64,000 nt of DNA from Dactylonectria macrodidyma. Lineage: Eukaryota > Ascomycota > Sordariomycetes > Hypocreales > Nectriaceae. The stretch spans positions 1 to 64,000 of the forward strand of contig JAGMUV010000030.1 of NCBI GenBank assembly GCA_020744425.1, given 5' to 3'. Of this stretch, positions 1 to 10,849 are shown in pieces (position 1 is the first letter of the stretch; each line of letters starts with the position of its first letter). The notes under the pieces were generated by a model, which was not told the origin of the DNA, did not search any database, and saw only the letters and a program-made list of their open reading frames with translations. The position numbers and the translations under genes are program-made.

Positions 1-425
1 CATGAGCTCAGTGCTGCTGGTGACAGGAGTAGAGGCATGACACAACGGATGCCAAAGGTGGTCGGTGGGGAGGTAAGAAGCGAAGTAGCGAACAAGGGAG
101 TCGAAGGAATTTGTACGAAAGAGTTGGACAGCATGTTGCCACTGAGGCGAACTGACAAGACTTGGGTTTGCGATGATCTCCAGACTCGCAGATTCAAGAG
201 CGTCGTTCAATTCGCGGAGCCGTTGTTGCCTGCGATTATTGGCCAAATGATGAAATTCGGTAGCGGAGTTGGCCTCGTGGGAGATTTCGAAGATATCGTG
301 GTGGAAGGCATTAGGGTCTTGAATGGGGATGGATAGGTGTTATACTGGTCGTGAAGCTTGGTGAATAAGTCCCCTCTCTTCATGTCGAACTTCCAGGCCG
401 GCCATGCCCAGGATGGGTCATCCAT
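1..425 (-). pseudogene. multicopy fungal gene of unknown function, frameshifted, runs off left edge
   Basis: The reading starts at an ATG at 425 (MDDPSWAWPAWKFDMKRGD) on the minus strand. After about 27 codons one base appears to be missing, because the next frame continues as FHHDIFEISHEANSATEF and then RLRELNDALESASLEII. It then runs through QWQHAVQLFRTNSFDSLVRYF to the window edge, so the gene is cut by the window. I know this only as a repeated fungal hypothetical protein and assign no function. A second copy lies at 40356-40630 in inverted orientation with the same frameshift. The 207-425 stretch alone gives a 72-residue ORF, but its tail is out of frame. Confidence is good that this is a decayed gene copy and low on identity. 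Confidence 0.6.
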
Positions 426-1323
426 GTCGTACGGATCACGTGTTATGTTGATAAGATCTGCGCGAGGTTGAAAATAGCGAGTTTGTAAATGGCAGGATAA
501 TGGAAAATAAAGTCACTACCAGAGAGGATGAGAGGGAAATCTTTGCAAGAGAAAGTGGGCATGGGCGTAGCAACTTTTGGCCGTGGCAGCGCGTCGATCC
601 ACATTGCCTGGCTTAAATCAGGTTATCCCGCCACCCACTACTGCCTTTCAACCAACGGGTGGGCGCTAACTCGCCAGGGGGCAACCCATTGCTTTAGATC
701 CCTGTGCAAGTCAGTGTCAGGAGGATTTCTCGTGTGAGGCATCTGATTGGGTGTGTGTATGTTCTTGATTGTGTCAAGTCCCCGCTCTGAGTCCCTGTAC
801 ACCCTTTATGCTAAAATAGCTAGAAGGATATTGCTATAGCAGGCACACGCCATATACACGCCCTGCTACCCAAATGTCACGGGCCAGATGAGATCAACTC
901 AAGAGGTAATGCCACTGTATTGCGAGAATACTACGATGAAGAGGAAAGAGAGAAAGCGGGCAGGCGCGTAGACGCGTAGACGCGTTAATAGTCCCTGCGG
1001 CCTGCCCCGTGCGTCCTAGTTATGTATCGACCCCACCCTGGGTCCAGCACTCCAGACGCTCCCGTCACACCAAATACACATCGTGACAATAGAAGTACCA
1101 ACATTTAGGCTTTTTGTTGGATTGACCCCTCCTGTGGCGGCATAAGACCCGAATTTGCATAAAACTCTGATACACAGATATCCTAGCCTTAGTCAGATGA
1201 CTAGAAAACCCCTCTCGAGAAAAGAGGGGGCCGGAGGCATCCTTGATCAATACAATCATCGTCTTTGGGCTCCACAATGCATTGATCCCTATCAGTCTGA
1301 TCGAATTACCCGTATCGGATCCA
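151..1323. repeat. left arm of a 40-kb-spaced inverted duplication
   Basis: This stretch matches 39885-40630 in reverse complement, nearly base for base over about 615 bp (151-767) and again from about 1186 to 1323 with more differences. Between these blocks the left arm carries about 418 bp (768-1185) absent from the right arm. The match includes the start of the decayed gene and about 340 bp upstream of it. The end of the unit is a short motif around GATCGAATT.CCCGTATCGG that also occurs near 1556-1585 and 23188-23240, so the unit looks like a dispersed repeat rather than a unique segment. Confidence 0.75.
768..1185. other. 418-bp segment present only in the left copy of the inverted duplication
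   Basis: The segment interrupts the alignment between the two inverted copies. It contains a short tandem repeat near 963-985 (CGTAGACG units). On the minus strand around 1065-1160 there is a short open stretch with a Cys/His-rich end (VLCRHRRGQSNKKPKCWYF) that loosely resembles the zinc-ribbon tail of piggyBac-type transposases. It could be an insertion here or a deletion in the other copy; I see no clear terminal repeats. Confidence 0.4.
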
Positions 1324-1449
1324 TCAGTTATTAATATTACTTTTGTCTCTCTTTGTAAATATATAATTCCCCCCGGTCAGAATTATCGAGGTTACCTTCA
1401 TAATGAAGTGACCTCACAGTCCTAACAAATTGGCAGTATTCAGAGGTAC

Positions 1450-1546
1450 TTTTTTTTTTCCTAATCAAGGGCCTCTTTTCCTAGTCAGTGGCGCCCCCGT
1501 GGGAGCGTCCGCTCCCACGGGGGAAGCCGAAATACAGGCCCCCACA
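1450..1546. repeat. truncated, divergent end of the 409-bp MITE family
   Basis: The order AATCAAGGGC, TTTTC.TAGTCAGTG, a GC-rich palindrome, GCCGAAATA and a terminal CCCCCACAAGTA matches the right end of the MITE found complete at 19549-19957. The palindrome at about 1494-1523 (CCCCCGTGGGAGCG facing its complement) is the counterpart of that family's subterminal hairpin. No matching left end is seen, so this is a remnant. Confidence 0.5.
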
Positions 1547-1805
1547 AGTACTCAGATCGAATTGACCGTTACGGATCGAACAGAACTTTAAGGAATGTCA
1601 GTGCAAACTGTAATGCCATCATGATGTTTGCGAATCCGGTCGGCTACACATTGATCCGCCCCGGATCCCCCATGTGGCTGACGCAGGCCATGGGTCAAGT
1701 CATGATACGTCATGCCGTCATGCTGAAGTTATTACTTTCGACTGTGCACTGGCAACATTACGAGCACTCTTCCACATCGCCCTCCTCCGCTTCGCCTACT
1801 TGGCA

Positions 1806-3180
1806 ATGACCTCTCTTCTCCTCGGGAGTCGAAATGACGCTGTCCCTCTCGCCCCACCACCCCCGGACGTAACGCCGAACTTCGTGAACCCGCCAAGCAA
1901 AGCACACGTACTGGTTACGAACACCGTCATCTTCGCTGTGCTATCAACGGTGTTCATCGCCATACGGTTTTATACTTCTTTTCACATCACACACATACGA
2001 GGGGCCGCTGAATGTCAGCATTCCTGTTCGGTCCTATACCACATGCTGACTTGATAGATTTATTGGCGGTATCATGGGTGAGTTTGCTCCGATGCGGTCA
2101 ATATTTCGCTTAACTAACCTTTGTATTTGGTAGATATTTGCCTTGGTGTCTTCTGCACTTACTTGTTCCTGTGAGGGTTTTCTCTGCATGCTTCCATTGG
2201 ATTGTTCAGCTCATAACGTTGCTCGTCTAGTGACCCAGTACGGATTCGGTCGTCACTCCTGGGATGTCCCATTCGCTACATTCAACAACAACGGCATGAA
2301 GGTGAGTGCTCTGGGACTCTGTGATATCCTCTATCTACTAGTGTCACTTTGTTTTTTTAACAAGAGCTTTTCAAGATCGGTGCAATTTCTGGGACGTTCT
2401 ACGGCATGTCAATCATGCTAACCAAACTCTCCATTTTATGCTTCTATCTTACATTTGCAACAGCGAGCAGACTAAGGCCTCTACTTTACTCAATCATGGC
2501 GCTCGTTGTCCTTTACAGTCTCACAGCATCGTTCGAGTGGATCTATGCCTGTCAGCCAATCGAGAAATACTGGGACTATACTATTACCGCCGGTCATTGT
2601 ATCAACTGGCTGAAGGTGACAATTTTCAGTGGCATAATGAACGCTGTCACGGACTTTATCATTCTTCTCATTCCTATCGGACTTTTACGACACTTACGAC
2701 TCCCGATGTGCCAAAAGATCGGCGTTTTGTTAATCATGGCAACAGGGGGGTTGTACGCCTAAGTATCTCTACCAAAAGCACTACACTCTGGGCTAATATG
2801 TGTGGCAGCGTCTTGGTTATCAGTATAGTACGGGCAAAGATGAACATAGATTCTCTGGAGTGGAAAGATTTTACGTGGGACTCCGTCACAATAGCAGTGC
2901 TATGGTATGCCCAACCTTCCGGCCGTCAGCTTGTCATGACTAACGACCTATTTATAGGATGGTTGAAATGGACCTTGCCATTGTTTGTGCTTGCTTGCCA
3001 GCCGTAAAGCCATTCCTCCAGAGGCACGGGCCGAAACTCATTGGCAGCGGTGGCGGCGCTTCTGATCGCCAGGCATCGTGCGAAATGAATGGGAGTTCGA
3101 CAACACGTCCGTTGCCGTCGAGAGAAACGGATGATATTCCGCTCGCCCCGTTTCCAGGTGGTCCAGCTCGGATCCGATAG
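1806..3180 (+). CDS. fungal rhodopsin-domain integral membrane protein (PTH11/SatC-like)
   Basis: A seven-helix protein of the fungal rhodopsin-domain family; members include PTH11-like receptors and proteins of unknown role. The start is ATG 1806 (MTSLLLGSRNDAVPLAPPPP). Conserved pieces appear in order: IFALVSSALTCSCE, VTQYGFGRHSWDVPFATFN, KIGAISGTFYGMSIMLTKLS, FEWIYACQPIEKYWDY, MNAVTDFIILLIPIGLL, MATGGFVLVISIVRAKM, FTWDSVTIAVLW, MVEMDLAIVCACLPAVKP. These need introns at 2078-2133, 2177-2230, 2302-2375, 2753-2808 and 2905-2957, all GT-AG, and each join keeps the frame. One more intron or a frame break is needed between about 2010 and 2046; its edges are unclear. The tail after the last helix is about 60 hydrophilic residues. 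If the first junction is a real intron the gene is intact, about 340 residues. Confidence is high for the family and low for ligand or role. Confidence 0.8.
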
Positions 3181-3391
3181 TTTGAAGACGTATATAAATC
3201 GGTCGACGTGGACTCGGTAAGCTCATGGCCGTCAAGATATTAAGGCAGCCCGCAAGCACACGAGATCGAAAATGGAGGACATTGTTACATATAACGTAGT
3301 TCATAAGCGAGTGAACACATAAGCGAGTGAAACACCTAACTGCAATTATGTGACTACCTATATTCACACTGACTCTCATCAACCCACAATA
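3181..3391. other. short intergenic stretch
   Basis: Between the membrane protein gene and the transposase fragment I see only unique sequence, with a repeated phrase CATAAGCGAGTGAA near 3302-3333. No coding or structured element is evident. Confidence 0.4.
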
Positions 3392-3694
3392 ATGGGGTCA
3401 CCTAATAAAGAAAGTCGCGTGGTCTTAGCTGTCCAAGCCATCCAGAAAGACCCAAGTTTAAGCATACGGACGGCTGCAAAAGTCTACGAAGTCAGTCTAG
3501 CAACGCTAAGTCGCCGACTCAAGGGGAGAGCTTCCCGACGCGACAGCATGCCCAATTCACGAAAGCTTACGGAATTGGAGGAGAAGACAATTATTGAATA
3601 TGTCCTCGACCTACGCGGGATCCTTCTATTTACGTTGTTCTCTCCAGTAGGCAATTGCAGCTTAGGTTTTCAGCGCCGCAACCAGAATTTATAG
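3392..3694 (+). pseudogene. N-terminal fragment of a pogo/Fot-type transposase (psq HTH)
   Basis: The reading begins MGSPNKESRVVLAVQAIQKD and contains SIRTAAKVYEVSLATLSRRL, a psq-type helix-turn-helix, followed by RKLTELEEKTIIEYVLDL, the linker typical of pogo/Fot transposases. After about residue 85 the frame continues into unrelated residues and stops at 3692. The CENP-B-type second domain and the whole DDE catalytic domain are missing, so this is a 5' fragment. It lies 42 bp left of the MITE boundary at 3736; I see no evidence that the two belong to one element. Confidence 0.7.
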
Positions 3695-3964
3695 TCGTGT
3701 GTAGATTTATTGGGTATTTATTTGTATTAAAAGTACTGGGTGGCGCCTCTAGTCCGGCCCCCCGTGCGTGGTGCTCCGCACCCACGGGGGGGTCAATGAC
3801 TCGCAAAAGGTGCCCTTGATTCGCAAAATTCGATACCTAGCCCTAGGCTTATTATAGTAAGACGGGAAGTAGCTTAACCCTAACCCTAACCCTCTAATAT
3901 AACCCTGAAGCTTTAAAAGCAAATATTAATATTAAGAAAAATAGTTTGATATTTTTTTTAGCTA

Positions 3965-4420
3965 CAGTCATGTTCACTATCGCTTTCCTCTCCGGATCTC
4001 TCTTCCCTTTCTTTCAGGCAAGACGCACGGACCAGAGCTACTTATGGGTACCTAGGAATACATAATTTTATTGGAGGGGTCAAAAGTGGCTAACTTTACT
4101 AGGCAATTTTGCTTGTGGAGTAATCAAAGATCCAAAAGTGGCCGTAATAAGTCCTCTAAGGTACTGCAAGGTACATAGCAGCGCCACAGCTTACATAATA
4201 GATCGAGACAGTGCCGTCCACACTGTAAGGTACATGGCACCTCACATTATTGCCTTGATCCCAATGCTTTGTTCCGGGTATCGGTAAAATTTTATTCCGT
4301 AGGTCACACAAGCCGCTTTTGAGGTTCACTGTGTTCAGAACTTATTATTCATACTATGTGGGTCCAGTGACACTCTTTGAGAGTGTAAGTGAAAGAGGAA
4401 GGCAATAATGAACATTACTG
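3965..4420. mobile_element. MITE-2, TA-flanked, 456 bp
   Basis: The ends are imperfect inverted repeats of about 28 bp: CAGTCATGTTCACTATCG at the left and the complement of CAGTAATGTTCATTATTG at the right. TA occurs directly outside both ends (3963-3964, 4421-4422). Removing it restores the AGCTAATAATATAA sequence of the intact MITE-1 copy. There is no open reading frame of note, so movement would depend on a transposase in trans. This was the first insertion into MITE-1. Confidence 0.75.
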
Positions 4421-4530
4421 TAATAATATAAGACATATTGTAATCGAGTCGGGGAAATCTCATTATTTATCTTCTTTATAACTTTTGAAATACCCGGTGG
4501 CCGCTTGGCGGAGATTCAGGCCTTTGGCGA

Positions 4531-5841
4531 ATGTCTGGTGTTGTGAACCCCGCATCAGACGTCATTGTCGTCATGGAAGGCGAACCCGATGTTCCGGGCG
4601 GGGGATATCATCGTCCCCTGCGAAAAAGGACCAGAACGACGAGGGCATTGGAATGCGAGCAGCAAAAAGGCGATATGGAATGGCAGGAGGAGGAGAGCAG
4701 CGAGGGAGCTCTGAGTCACACGCGAACTAAGAAAAGAGCCACGCCTAAGGCAGCTGGCAACATGACTGAGGCTATCCAGGGCCTGAAGCGAGTCCTGGAA
4801 CAAGATTTCAATAAGAGGATGGAAACAATGAAGGCAGAGTTTCAGCTCGAGTTTACCAAACTTAGCGACCGCATGGCTGAGGAAGTCACCAGAACCACGG
4901 CCCAGATGGCACAAGAATTATCACAAGTCCGAGAGCAGCTTACCCAGGTTTGCGGCGAGCTGGAGCAGACCCGACTACAGCTGGATGCACTGAACAAGGC
5001 TCAGGCACCACGACCGCCGGGTCGGACATATGCAGACGTGGCCAGAATAACACCTATCAGTACTCCCACTCAATCTCCATCTTCGGCCCGTTTGGCAACT
5101 CCAGAACCGGTGTTCTGCACGGTAGACACATCTAGGGTGCCCGAAGATCATATTGGAGATGCTACGCCTGCAGTGCTACGCAGGACCGTTGAACAGGAAA
5201 TGCGAACGTCTAGCAACCAGCCCAGTTGGCGATGTGTTGCAGTGACCAGAGATGGGCGAAATACCAACCGCCTGAGGGTGATTGGTAGGAACGAGGAAGA
5301 ACTGAAGAGGATCAAAACCATTATTGAAGCCAAGAAGGCTCCAGGTGCGAGAGTGCTCCGAGACCAACTGTACCCAGTCAAAGTTGACAACATCAACCGT
5401 GCTGCCGTTCTCGACCGGGAAGGCAAGGTCCTTCCTGGAGCGATGGACGCTTTGAGCCAAGAGAATGAAGTCCAAATTGCCAAGATGGCTTGGTTGAGTC
5501 GAAAGGACAGCACAAAGGCTTATGGATCCATGGTGGTATACCTCACCAAAAGCAACGATGCCAGGAGACTCTTGCAGGAACACTACTTCCTTGCAGCTGG
5601 TGAATCGGCATATACCAGCGCGTTTGAGCGGAGAACTGGTCCGATACAATGCTACAACTGCCAGGAGCTTGGTCACAAGGCCTTCTCGTGCAGCAAGAAT
5701 CGGGTATGCGCGAGATGCGCCGCCGAAGGCCATCACCATAGCGAGTGCCAGACGCAGGTACCCAAGTGTGTGCCCTGTGGTGGACCGCACGAGTCGTTCA
5801 GCAGAAGCTGCCCGAAACTCTATCCTACCCGGCATGAGTAG
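4531..5841 (+). CDS. LINE ORF1, gag-like RNA-binding protein with zinc knuckles
   Basis: A 436-residue ORF1 protein that would coat the LINE RNA. The N-terminal third is charged. Residues about 85-155 are rich in heptad-like Glu/Gln/Leu and probably form a coiled coil ([20 protein letters not shown]). A middle region precedes three cysteine motifs near the C-terminus: [14 protein letters not shown] (a canonical CCHC knuckle), [14 protein letters not shown] and [15 protein letters not shown]. The start ATG at 4531 is the first in frame; an alternative would be the next Met, about 14 residues on. The stop at 5839-5841 overlaps the start of ORF2. Confidence 0.88.
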   Translation: MSGVVNPASDVIVVMEGEPDVPGGGYHRPLRKRTRTTRALECEQQKGDMEWQEEESSEGALSHTRTKKRATPKAAGNMTEAIQGLKRVLEQDFNKRMETMKAEFQLEFTKLSDRMAEEVTRTTAQMAQELSQVREQLTQVCGELEQTRLQLDALNKAQAPRPPGRTYADVARITPISTPTQSPSSARLATPEPVFCTVDTSRVPEDHIGDATPAVLRRTVEQEMRTSSNQPSWRCVAVTRDGRNTNRLRVIGRNEEELKRIKTIIEAKKAPGARVLRDQLYPVKVDNINRAAVLDREGKVLPGAMDALSQENEVQIAKMAWLSRKDSTKAYGSMVVYLTKSNDARRLLQEHYFLAAGESAYTSAFERRTGPIQCYNCQELGHKAFSCSKNRVCARCAAEGHHHSECQTQVPKCVPCGGPHESFSRSCPKLYPTRHE

Positions 5842-8800
5842 GATGTTTCAGGTAATGCAACTGAATGTAAGAAAACAGGATATGGTACATGAAAGCCTAA
5901 TGAACGACAAGCAACTCCAAGACGTTGCAGTTATTGCGATCCAAGAACCACAGGCACGGAATGTTGACGGCAAACTACGTACAGTCCCTATGGGACATCC
6001 CAAATGGATCAAGATGGTCCCCACAATTTGGAGGGATAGCAGATGGGCGATCCGGAGCATGTTGTGGGTGAACAAGGATGTGGAGGCGGAGCAGATACCA
6101 ATAGAGTCAGCGGACATGACGGCAGCCGTCTTACGGCTCCCTGAGCGCCTGGTCCTGGTAGTATCAGCTTATGTACCAGGAGGAGACACTCAGGCTCTAC
6201 GAGACACCTGCGATATCTTACGCCAGGTGATCACAGATACGAGAAGAGATGCAGGCAGGGTTGTGGATGCGGTGGTTGTCGGAGACTTCAACCGGCACGA
6301 CCAGCTATGGGGAGGAGACGATGTTTCTTTAGTGAGACAGGGCGAAGCGGACCAGATTATTGACCTTATGTACGATCTCGGTCTCACTAGCTTGCTCCCC
6401 AGAGGGACGAAGACGTGGAGTGGCGGAGACTTTGAAACAACGGTCGACTTGGTCTTGGCTTCGGAGGAGTTGACAGCTTTGACTGTCAAATGCACGATAC
6501 ACGGGACGGAACACGGCTCTGATCATCGGGCGATTGACACGGTTTTCGACATCTCGGTTCCCGTACCAAAACAGCAGGATCGACTTCTCCTGAAGAATGC
6601 GCCTTGGAAAGACATCAACGCAAGAATTGCAAGCGCGCTGGAGATAACACCATTGGAAGGCACAGTGCAGCAGAAGACTGACCGGTTGATGTCGGTGGTT
6701 ACGGAGGCGGTTCACTCCCTGACACCAAAAGCCAAGCCATCGCCGTATGCCAAACGATGGTGGACGACGGATCTGACACAGCTTCGCCAAATATACACGT
6801 ACTGGAGGAACCGTGCTCGAGCCGAGAGACGGGCAGGACGGATCAGGACGGAACTGGAGGAGATGGCGAAGGGGGCCGCGAAGCAGTATCATAGCGCTAT
6901 CAGGCAACAAAAGAAGAAGCACTGGAATGAGTTTCTTGCGGATAACGACAACATCTGGGAGGCAGCTAAGTACTTGAAGTCGGGGGATGATACAGCATTT
7001 GGCAAAGTACCGCAGCTGGTCAGGGCTGATGGGACAACTACTACAAACCACAGAGAACAAGCGGAAGAGCTGCTGTCCACGTTCTTTCCTCCCTTGCCGA
7101 ACGACATCGGCGACGAAGGCACTAGGTCCCAGAGAGCCCCGGTACTGATGCCCGACATCACACTGGAGGAGGTGGAACGACAACTATTCGCAGCGAAGTC
7201 ATGGAAGGCACCCGGGGAAGATGGACTACCAGTGGTGGTGTGGAAACAGGTGTGGCCAGCAGTCAAGCATTGGGTGATGTCCATTTTCCGAGCGTCTTTG
7301 GAGGAGGGAACGCTACCTGATCAGTGGAGGCATGCAAAGATCGTACCGCTTAAAAAGCCTGATAAAGAGGACTACACGATGGCCAGAGCCTGGCGGCCGA
7401 TCTCACTGCTCGCCACCCTTGGCAAAGTATTGGAATCGGTGGTAGCTGAAAGGATCTCACATGCTGTGGAAACGTATGGCCTGCTCCCGACGAACCACTT
7501 TGGGGCCCGCAAACGGCGATCGGCGGAACAAGCGCTTCTGCTATTGCAAGAACAGATCTATATCACTTGGCGGCGTCGACTGGTGGTGAGTCTCGTCAGT
7601 TTCGATGTCAAGGGGGCCTACAATGGAGTGTGTAAGGAAAGGCTGCTCCAGAGAATGAAAGCACGTGGCATCCCGCAGAAGCTACTTCGATGGGTCGAGG
7701 CATTCTGCTCAAACCGCACGGCAACGATTCAAATCAACGGCGAGTCATCAGAGGTTCGAGAATTACCGCAAGCTGGCCTCCCACAAGGTTCTCCGCTGTC
7801 CCCAATCCTGTATCTCTTCTTCAATGCGGATTTGGTCCAGCGGCGGATCGACAGCAATAGAGGGGCGATAGCATTCGTGGACGATTTCACAGCCTGGGTC
7901 TCAGGTCCAACAGCACATAGCAACCGCAAGGAAATCGAATCAATTATTAAAGACGCATTGGACTGGGAGAGGAGGAGCGGTGCGACGTTTGAGGCGAGCA
8001 AGACGGCGATCATTCACTTCACCCGGAAAGACTACAAGTCCGACTCCGAACCGTTCACAATCAAAGGACAGTCAGTGCAACCGAAACACCATGTCAAAAT
8101 TCTAGGAGTCATCATGGACGCTGGGCTCAAGTACAAGGAACACATCGCAAGGGCGGCCTCCAAGGGGCTTGTAGCAGCAATGGAACTGAAGAGGTTGAGG
8201 GGCCTGTCGCCAGCAACAGCAAGGCAATTGTTCACAGCTACCGTAGCCCCGGTGGTGGACTACGCGTCCAATGTGTGGATGCACAGGTTCATATACAGAC
8301 TCATGGCACCGATCAACAGGGTTCAGAAAGCAGGGGCACAGGCAATCGTGGGGACGTTCAATACTGTAGCGACAAGCGTGGCAGAAGCAGAAGCTCATAT
8401 CATTCCAGCACAGCAACGGTTTTGGAGGAGAGCGATCAAGATGTGGACGGATATCCACACATTGCCTGACACCAACCCTCTTCGCAGGTTGACGTCCCGC
8501 ATACGAGCATTCAGAAAGTCATATCGGTCACCACTCTACCAGGTAGCAACAACGCTTAGGGACGTACCAATGGAGCAGCTGGAAATCATTCAGCCTCTCA
8601 CGCTAGCGCCATGGGAAGAACGAGTAGAAGTTATCACTGATGAGGCAGCAGCGAGAGAGGCGGAAGCAAGTTGGGCCATACGCATCGCGGTGAGCAGCTC
8701 TGCTCGGAACGATGTAGTAGGTGTCGGTGGCGCAGTCCAGATATCAGCAGCGGTACGAGGCGGGCCAGAGCTCGTGACTTTCTCGTTCACTCTTGGTATG

Positions 8801-9592
8801 AGAACAGAACAGAACCCGTACAGCGGAGAGCTTGCAGCAATGGCGTATGCCCTAAGGCGAACCATACCAAAACTTCGACACCGCAGCATCGCACTGATGA
8901 CGAGTAACAAAGCTGCCTCGCTTGCAGTCAAGCAACCTCGCCAGCAATCGGGTCAAGAATATATACGGTGCATCTACGATTCTGTCAAAGAGCTCCGAAA
9001 GGATGGAAATGTTTTAAGGATCGTGTGGCTTCCCTCTAGCGACGAAAACAGGCTCCTGAAGCATGCTAAGGAGGAGGCTCGGAAGGCAACACAGCAGGGA
9101 GCTACCCCCGAAAAGCAGTTCCCCAGCATGCAATCCACAACACTCAGCACTACACGCTCTAAAGTCAACACTAAGTGGTCACTGCCAGAGAAAGTTGGAA
9201 AACACTCCAAACGAGTCGATGCAGCACTACCGGGTAAGCACACAAAACAACTTTATGACCAACTATCGTGGAAGGAAGCCAGTGTACTTGCCCAGCTGAG
9301 AACAGGTATAGCGAGATTGAATGCATACCTCTTCCACGTCAAAGCCGTACCATCGGACTGGTGTGATTGTGGACGAGCGAGGGAGACAGTTGAACACTTC
9401 CTCTTCCGATGCCGAAAGTGGACAGCATACCGTGCAGAGATGCTTCAATGCACTAGCGCCCAGAGGAGCAATGTCTCTTTTTATCTTGGAGGAAAGTCGC
9501 CATCTGATGATCAAAAATGGGTGCCAAACATGAATGCCGTTCGGGCGACAATCCGATTTGCGTTGGCCACGGGCCGCCTCGATGCAAGTTAA
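5834..9592 (+). CDS. LINE ORF2, endonuclease-reverse transcriptase with RNase H-like tail
   Basis: A 1252-residue polyprotein starting at ATG 5834 ([18 protein letters not shown]), which overlaps the ORF1 stop by 8 bp; the open frame extends upstream to 5522, but that part is inside ORF1. Domains in order: apurinic-type endonuclease ([33 protein letters not shown]), reverse transcriptase ([58 protein letters not shown], and the catalytic AFVDDF near 7870-7887), then an RNase H-like region ([14 protein letters not shown]) and a final cysteine motif [17 protein letters not shown]. The EN and RT active-site residues are present. The RNase H-like part lacks the usual first Asp and has Asn where Asp is expected (TSNKAA). 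The gene is intact. Confidence 0.92.
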   Translation: MSRMFQVMQLNVRKQDMVHESLMNDKQLQDVAVIAIQEPQARNVDGKLRTVPMGHPKWIKMVPTIWRDSRWAIRSMLWVNKDVEAEQIPIESADMTAAVLRLPERLVLVVSAYVPGGDTQALRDTCDILRQVITDTRRDAGRVVDAVVVGDFNRHDQLWGGDDVSLVRQGEADQIIDLMYDLGLTSLLPRGTKTWSGGDFETTVDLVLASEELTALTVKCTIHGTEHGSDHRAIDTVFDISVPVPKQQDRLLLKNAPWKDINARIASALEITPLEGTVQQKTDRLMSVVTEAVHSLTPKAKPSPYAKRWWTTDLTQLRQIYTYWRNRARAERRAGRIRTELEEMAKGAAKQYHSAIRQQKKKHWNEFLADNDNIWEAAKYLKSGDDTAFGKVPQLVRADGTTTTNHREQAEELLSTFFPPLPNDIGDEGTRSQRAPVLMPDITLEEVERQLFAAKSWKAPGEDGLPVVVWKQVWPAVKHWVMSIFRASLEEGTLPDQWRHAKIVPLKKPDKEDYTMARAWRPISLLATLGKVLESVVAERISHAVETYGLLPTNHFGARKRRSAEQALLLLQEQIYITWRRRLVVSLVSFDVKGAYNGVCKERLLQRMKARGIPQKLLRWVEAFCSNRTATIQINGESSEVRELPQAGLPQGSPLSPILYLFFNADLVQRRIDSNRGAIAFVDDFTAWVSGPTAHSNRKEIESIIKDALDWERRSGATFEASKTAIIHFTRKDYKSDSEPFTIKGQSVQPKHHVKILGVIMDAGLKYKEHIARAASKGLVAAMELKRLRGLSPATARQLFTATVAPVVDYASNVWMHRFIYRLMAPINRVQKAGAQAIVGTFNTVATSVAEAEAHIIPAQQRFWRRAIKMWTDIHTLPDTNPLRRLTSRIRAFRKSYRSPLYQVATTLRDVPMEQLEIIQPLTLAPWEERVEVITDEAAAREAEASWAIRIAVSSSARNDVVGVGGAVQISAAVRGGPELVTFSFTLGMRTEQNPYSGELAAMAYALRRTIPKLRHRSIALMTSNKAASLAVKQPRQQSGQEYIRCIYDSVKELRKDGNVLRIVWLPSSDENRLLKHAKEEARKATQQGATPEKQFPSMQSTTLSTTRSKVNTKWSLPEKVGKHSKRVDAALPGKHTKQLYDQLSWKEASVLAQLRTGIARLNAYLFHVKAVPSDWCDCGRARETVEHFLFRCRKWTAYRAEMLQCTSAQRSNVSFYLGGKSPSDDQKWVPNMNAVRATIRFALATGRLDAS

Positions 9593-9946
9593 CTGGGGAG
9601 ACAGGCCTCTCCCTATCCACCCCCCTTACAACCCTCCTATTTCGACCTCACCCTACCCTCACCCCGTGCCGAAATAGCGAACACCGCTTCAGCCGCCGTA
9701 GATAGGACACTGAACACTTGGAGAATAGGCTTCAAGCTAGCTCGTTAACAATATTACTAACCCACGGGAACCCGTAGAGAGAGAGAGCAAATGAGAATGC
9801 ATAAGCAAGGCGAGGACATAGTATTGGGCTTGAGGAGACTAGGACACAATTTGGGCAATGTATGGTAATATTACTAACTGGTGCCCTTTCGGCTTAAGCC
9901 GCCGGGCGTTAATAAATTGATTGATTGATTGATTGTAATAATATAA
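9593..9946. other. LINE 3' region and downstream target duplication
   Basis: Non-coding 3' end of the LINE: a C/T-rich start, a GA-rich run near 9776-9788, two copies of AATATTACTAAC (about 9749 and 9868), then the GC hairpin and the TTGA tail. It is followed by the 11-bp target duplication at 9936-9946. The repeated tail and hairpin are probably what the reverse transcriptase recognises, which is inference from LINE biology. Confidence 0.6.
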
Positions 9947-10113
9947 AAGAAGATATTCTCTAACTTTTATATCTGAACGAACTTTTTTTTTAGCTAGCTA
10001 TTTAAGTAGAAATCCTGAATTTTGCGAATCAAGGGCACCTTTTGCGAGTCAGTGACCCCCCCTTGGGAGCGGAGCGAGCAACGGGGGGGCCGAACTATAG
10101 GCGCCACCCAGTA

Positions 10114-10834
10114 CGTCAATGCATTTATTTTGCTCATTACGTTTGTGTTGCTGTCATAGGGTCTACAATAAGGTTCTTTTAAGCCCGGATCTAAAGTATC
10201 CGGCTCTTTGAAACCGGTTTGCTAGATATCCGGGCCTTTGAGACTGGGCCGCAGTCTCAGCAGTTGATAAACGTGACAGACTTCTTTGTGCAGCTTGCGC
10301 CTCTGACGTATCTGACACAAAGAAGTTAACAACCACGGGGGCAACAATGAATGCTCGATTTGTGGATGATCAAGAACAGGACCCCACTGTGCTACATCGG
10401 TGACGCTTGCAAGCGAGACGTACATGCAGCAGTCAGGCGAGATACAGCGGAAGCCTTTACGAAGTACTCGCCAAGTTATCACTCAGAAAGTCAATTCCTC
10501 CAGGATAGATGCGGCTGGTGTTGAGAACGAAGTGTGCATCTCTATAGCAAACAGCTCAATACATCTCCAACCAGTAATCCCAACCCAACTGGAACTCGAG
10601 TTTGAGTTTAAGATATCTCAACCAGTAGAGCAGCGAATGACAATCAGTCGACGACAGATTGCCCATAGCTGTGGGCAAGCGTTTAAGGCCAATCAAAACA
10701 CACAGTACTGCCGAGACCAAACTGTTAAAATGAGCATATTGTATTGATTAAAGAAGAAGAAAAACTAGCGTTAACCAGCGGAATCTATTGACAAGATGAC
10801 CCGCATCCCAGCCACCAATGGATCGGAATAGCCA
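10114..10834. other. intergenic stretch without a recognisable gene
   Basis: There are open frames on both strands (10400-10747 plus, 10222-10482 minus), but neither has a recognisable domain. The minus frame contains FRCISPDCCMYVSLASVTDV, which could be a scrap of a real protein. A repeat-like phrase with CCGG pairs occurs near 10190-10250. I support no gene here. Confidence 0.4.
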
Positions 10835-10849
10835 TTGATCCGTCAAACA

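Larger units (their letters stand above)
4432..9935 (+). mobile_element. complete Tad-type LINE retrotransposon with 11-bp target duplication
   Basis: The element carries two intact ORFs, a 5' leader of about 100 bp (4432-4530), a 3' region of about 340 bp and a tail of four TTGA/ATTG units (about 9915-9935). The 11-bp direct repeat TAATAATATAA occurs at 4421-4431 and 9936-9946 and is single-copy in the intact MITE-1, so the element inserted there by target-primed reverse transcription. The 3' region holds a small GC stem (CGGCTTAAGCCG near 9892-9903). Both ORFs being open and the target duplication exact argue for a fairly recent insertion. Family: Tad clade of the I superfamily, from the two-ORF layout with endonuclease, RT and RNase H-like domains. 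Confidence 0.9.
3736..10111. mobile_element. MITE-1 copy A, split by two later insertions
   Basis: Left piece 3736-3964 and right piece 9936-10111 together correspond to the intact 409-bp copy at 19549-19957. Outer ends are CTGGGTGGCGCC and its complement, flanked by TA on both sides (3734-3735 and 10112-10113), as expected for Tc1/mariner/pogo-type insertion. The terminal inverted repeats are about 95 bp and include a GC-rich palindrome. An interior run of three CCCTAA units (about 3876-3893) resembles the TTAGGG telomere repeat. A second MITE and a full LINE lie in the middle. No protein is encoded by the MITE itself. Confidence 0.85.

Noticed and set aside
3870..3900. A real telomere or subtelomere junction at the CCCTAACCCTAA run
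   Set aside because: The run is only three units, lies inside MITE-1, and is degenerate in the other copy, so it belongs to the element.
5148..5835. Minus-strand frames of 121 and 219 residues
   Set aside because: Antisense of the LINE ORF1, whose zinc knuckles make it the coding strand.
6329..8458. Minus-strand frames of 284, 131 and 118 residues
   Set aside because: Shadows of the LINE reverse transcriptase; no domain.
10222..10482. Minus ORF with a Cys-containing stretch (FRCISPDCCMYV)
   Set aside because: Too short and isolated; no neighbouring exon or family recognised.
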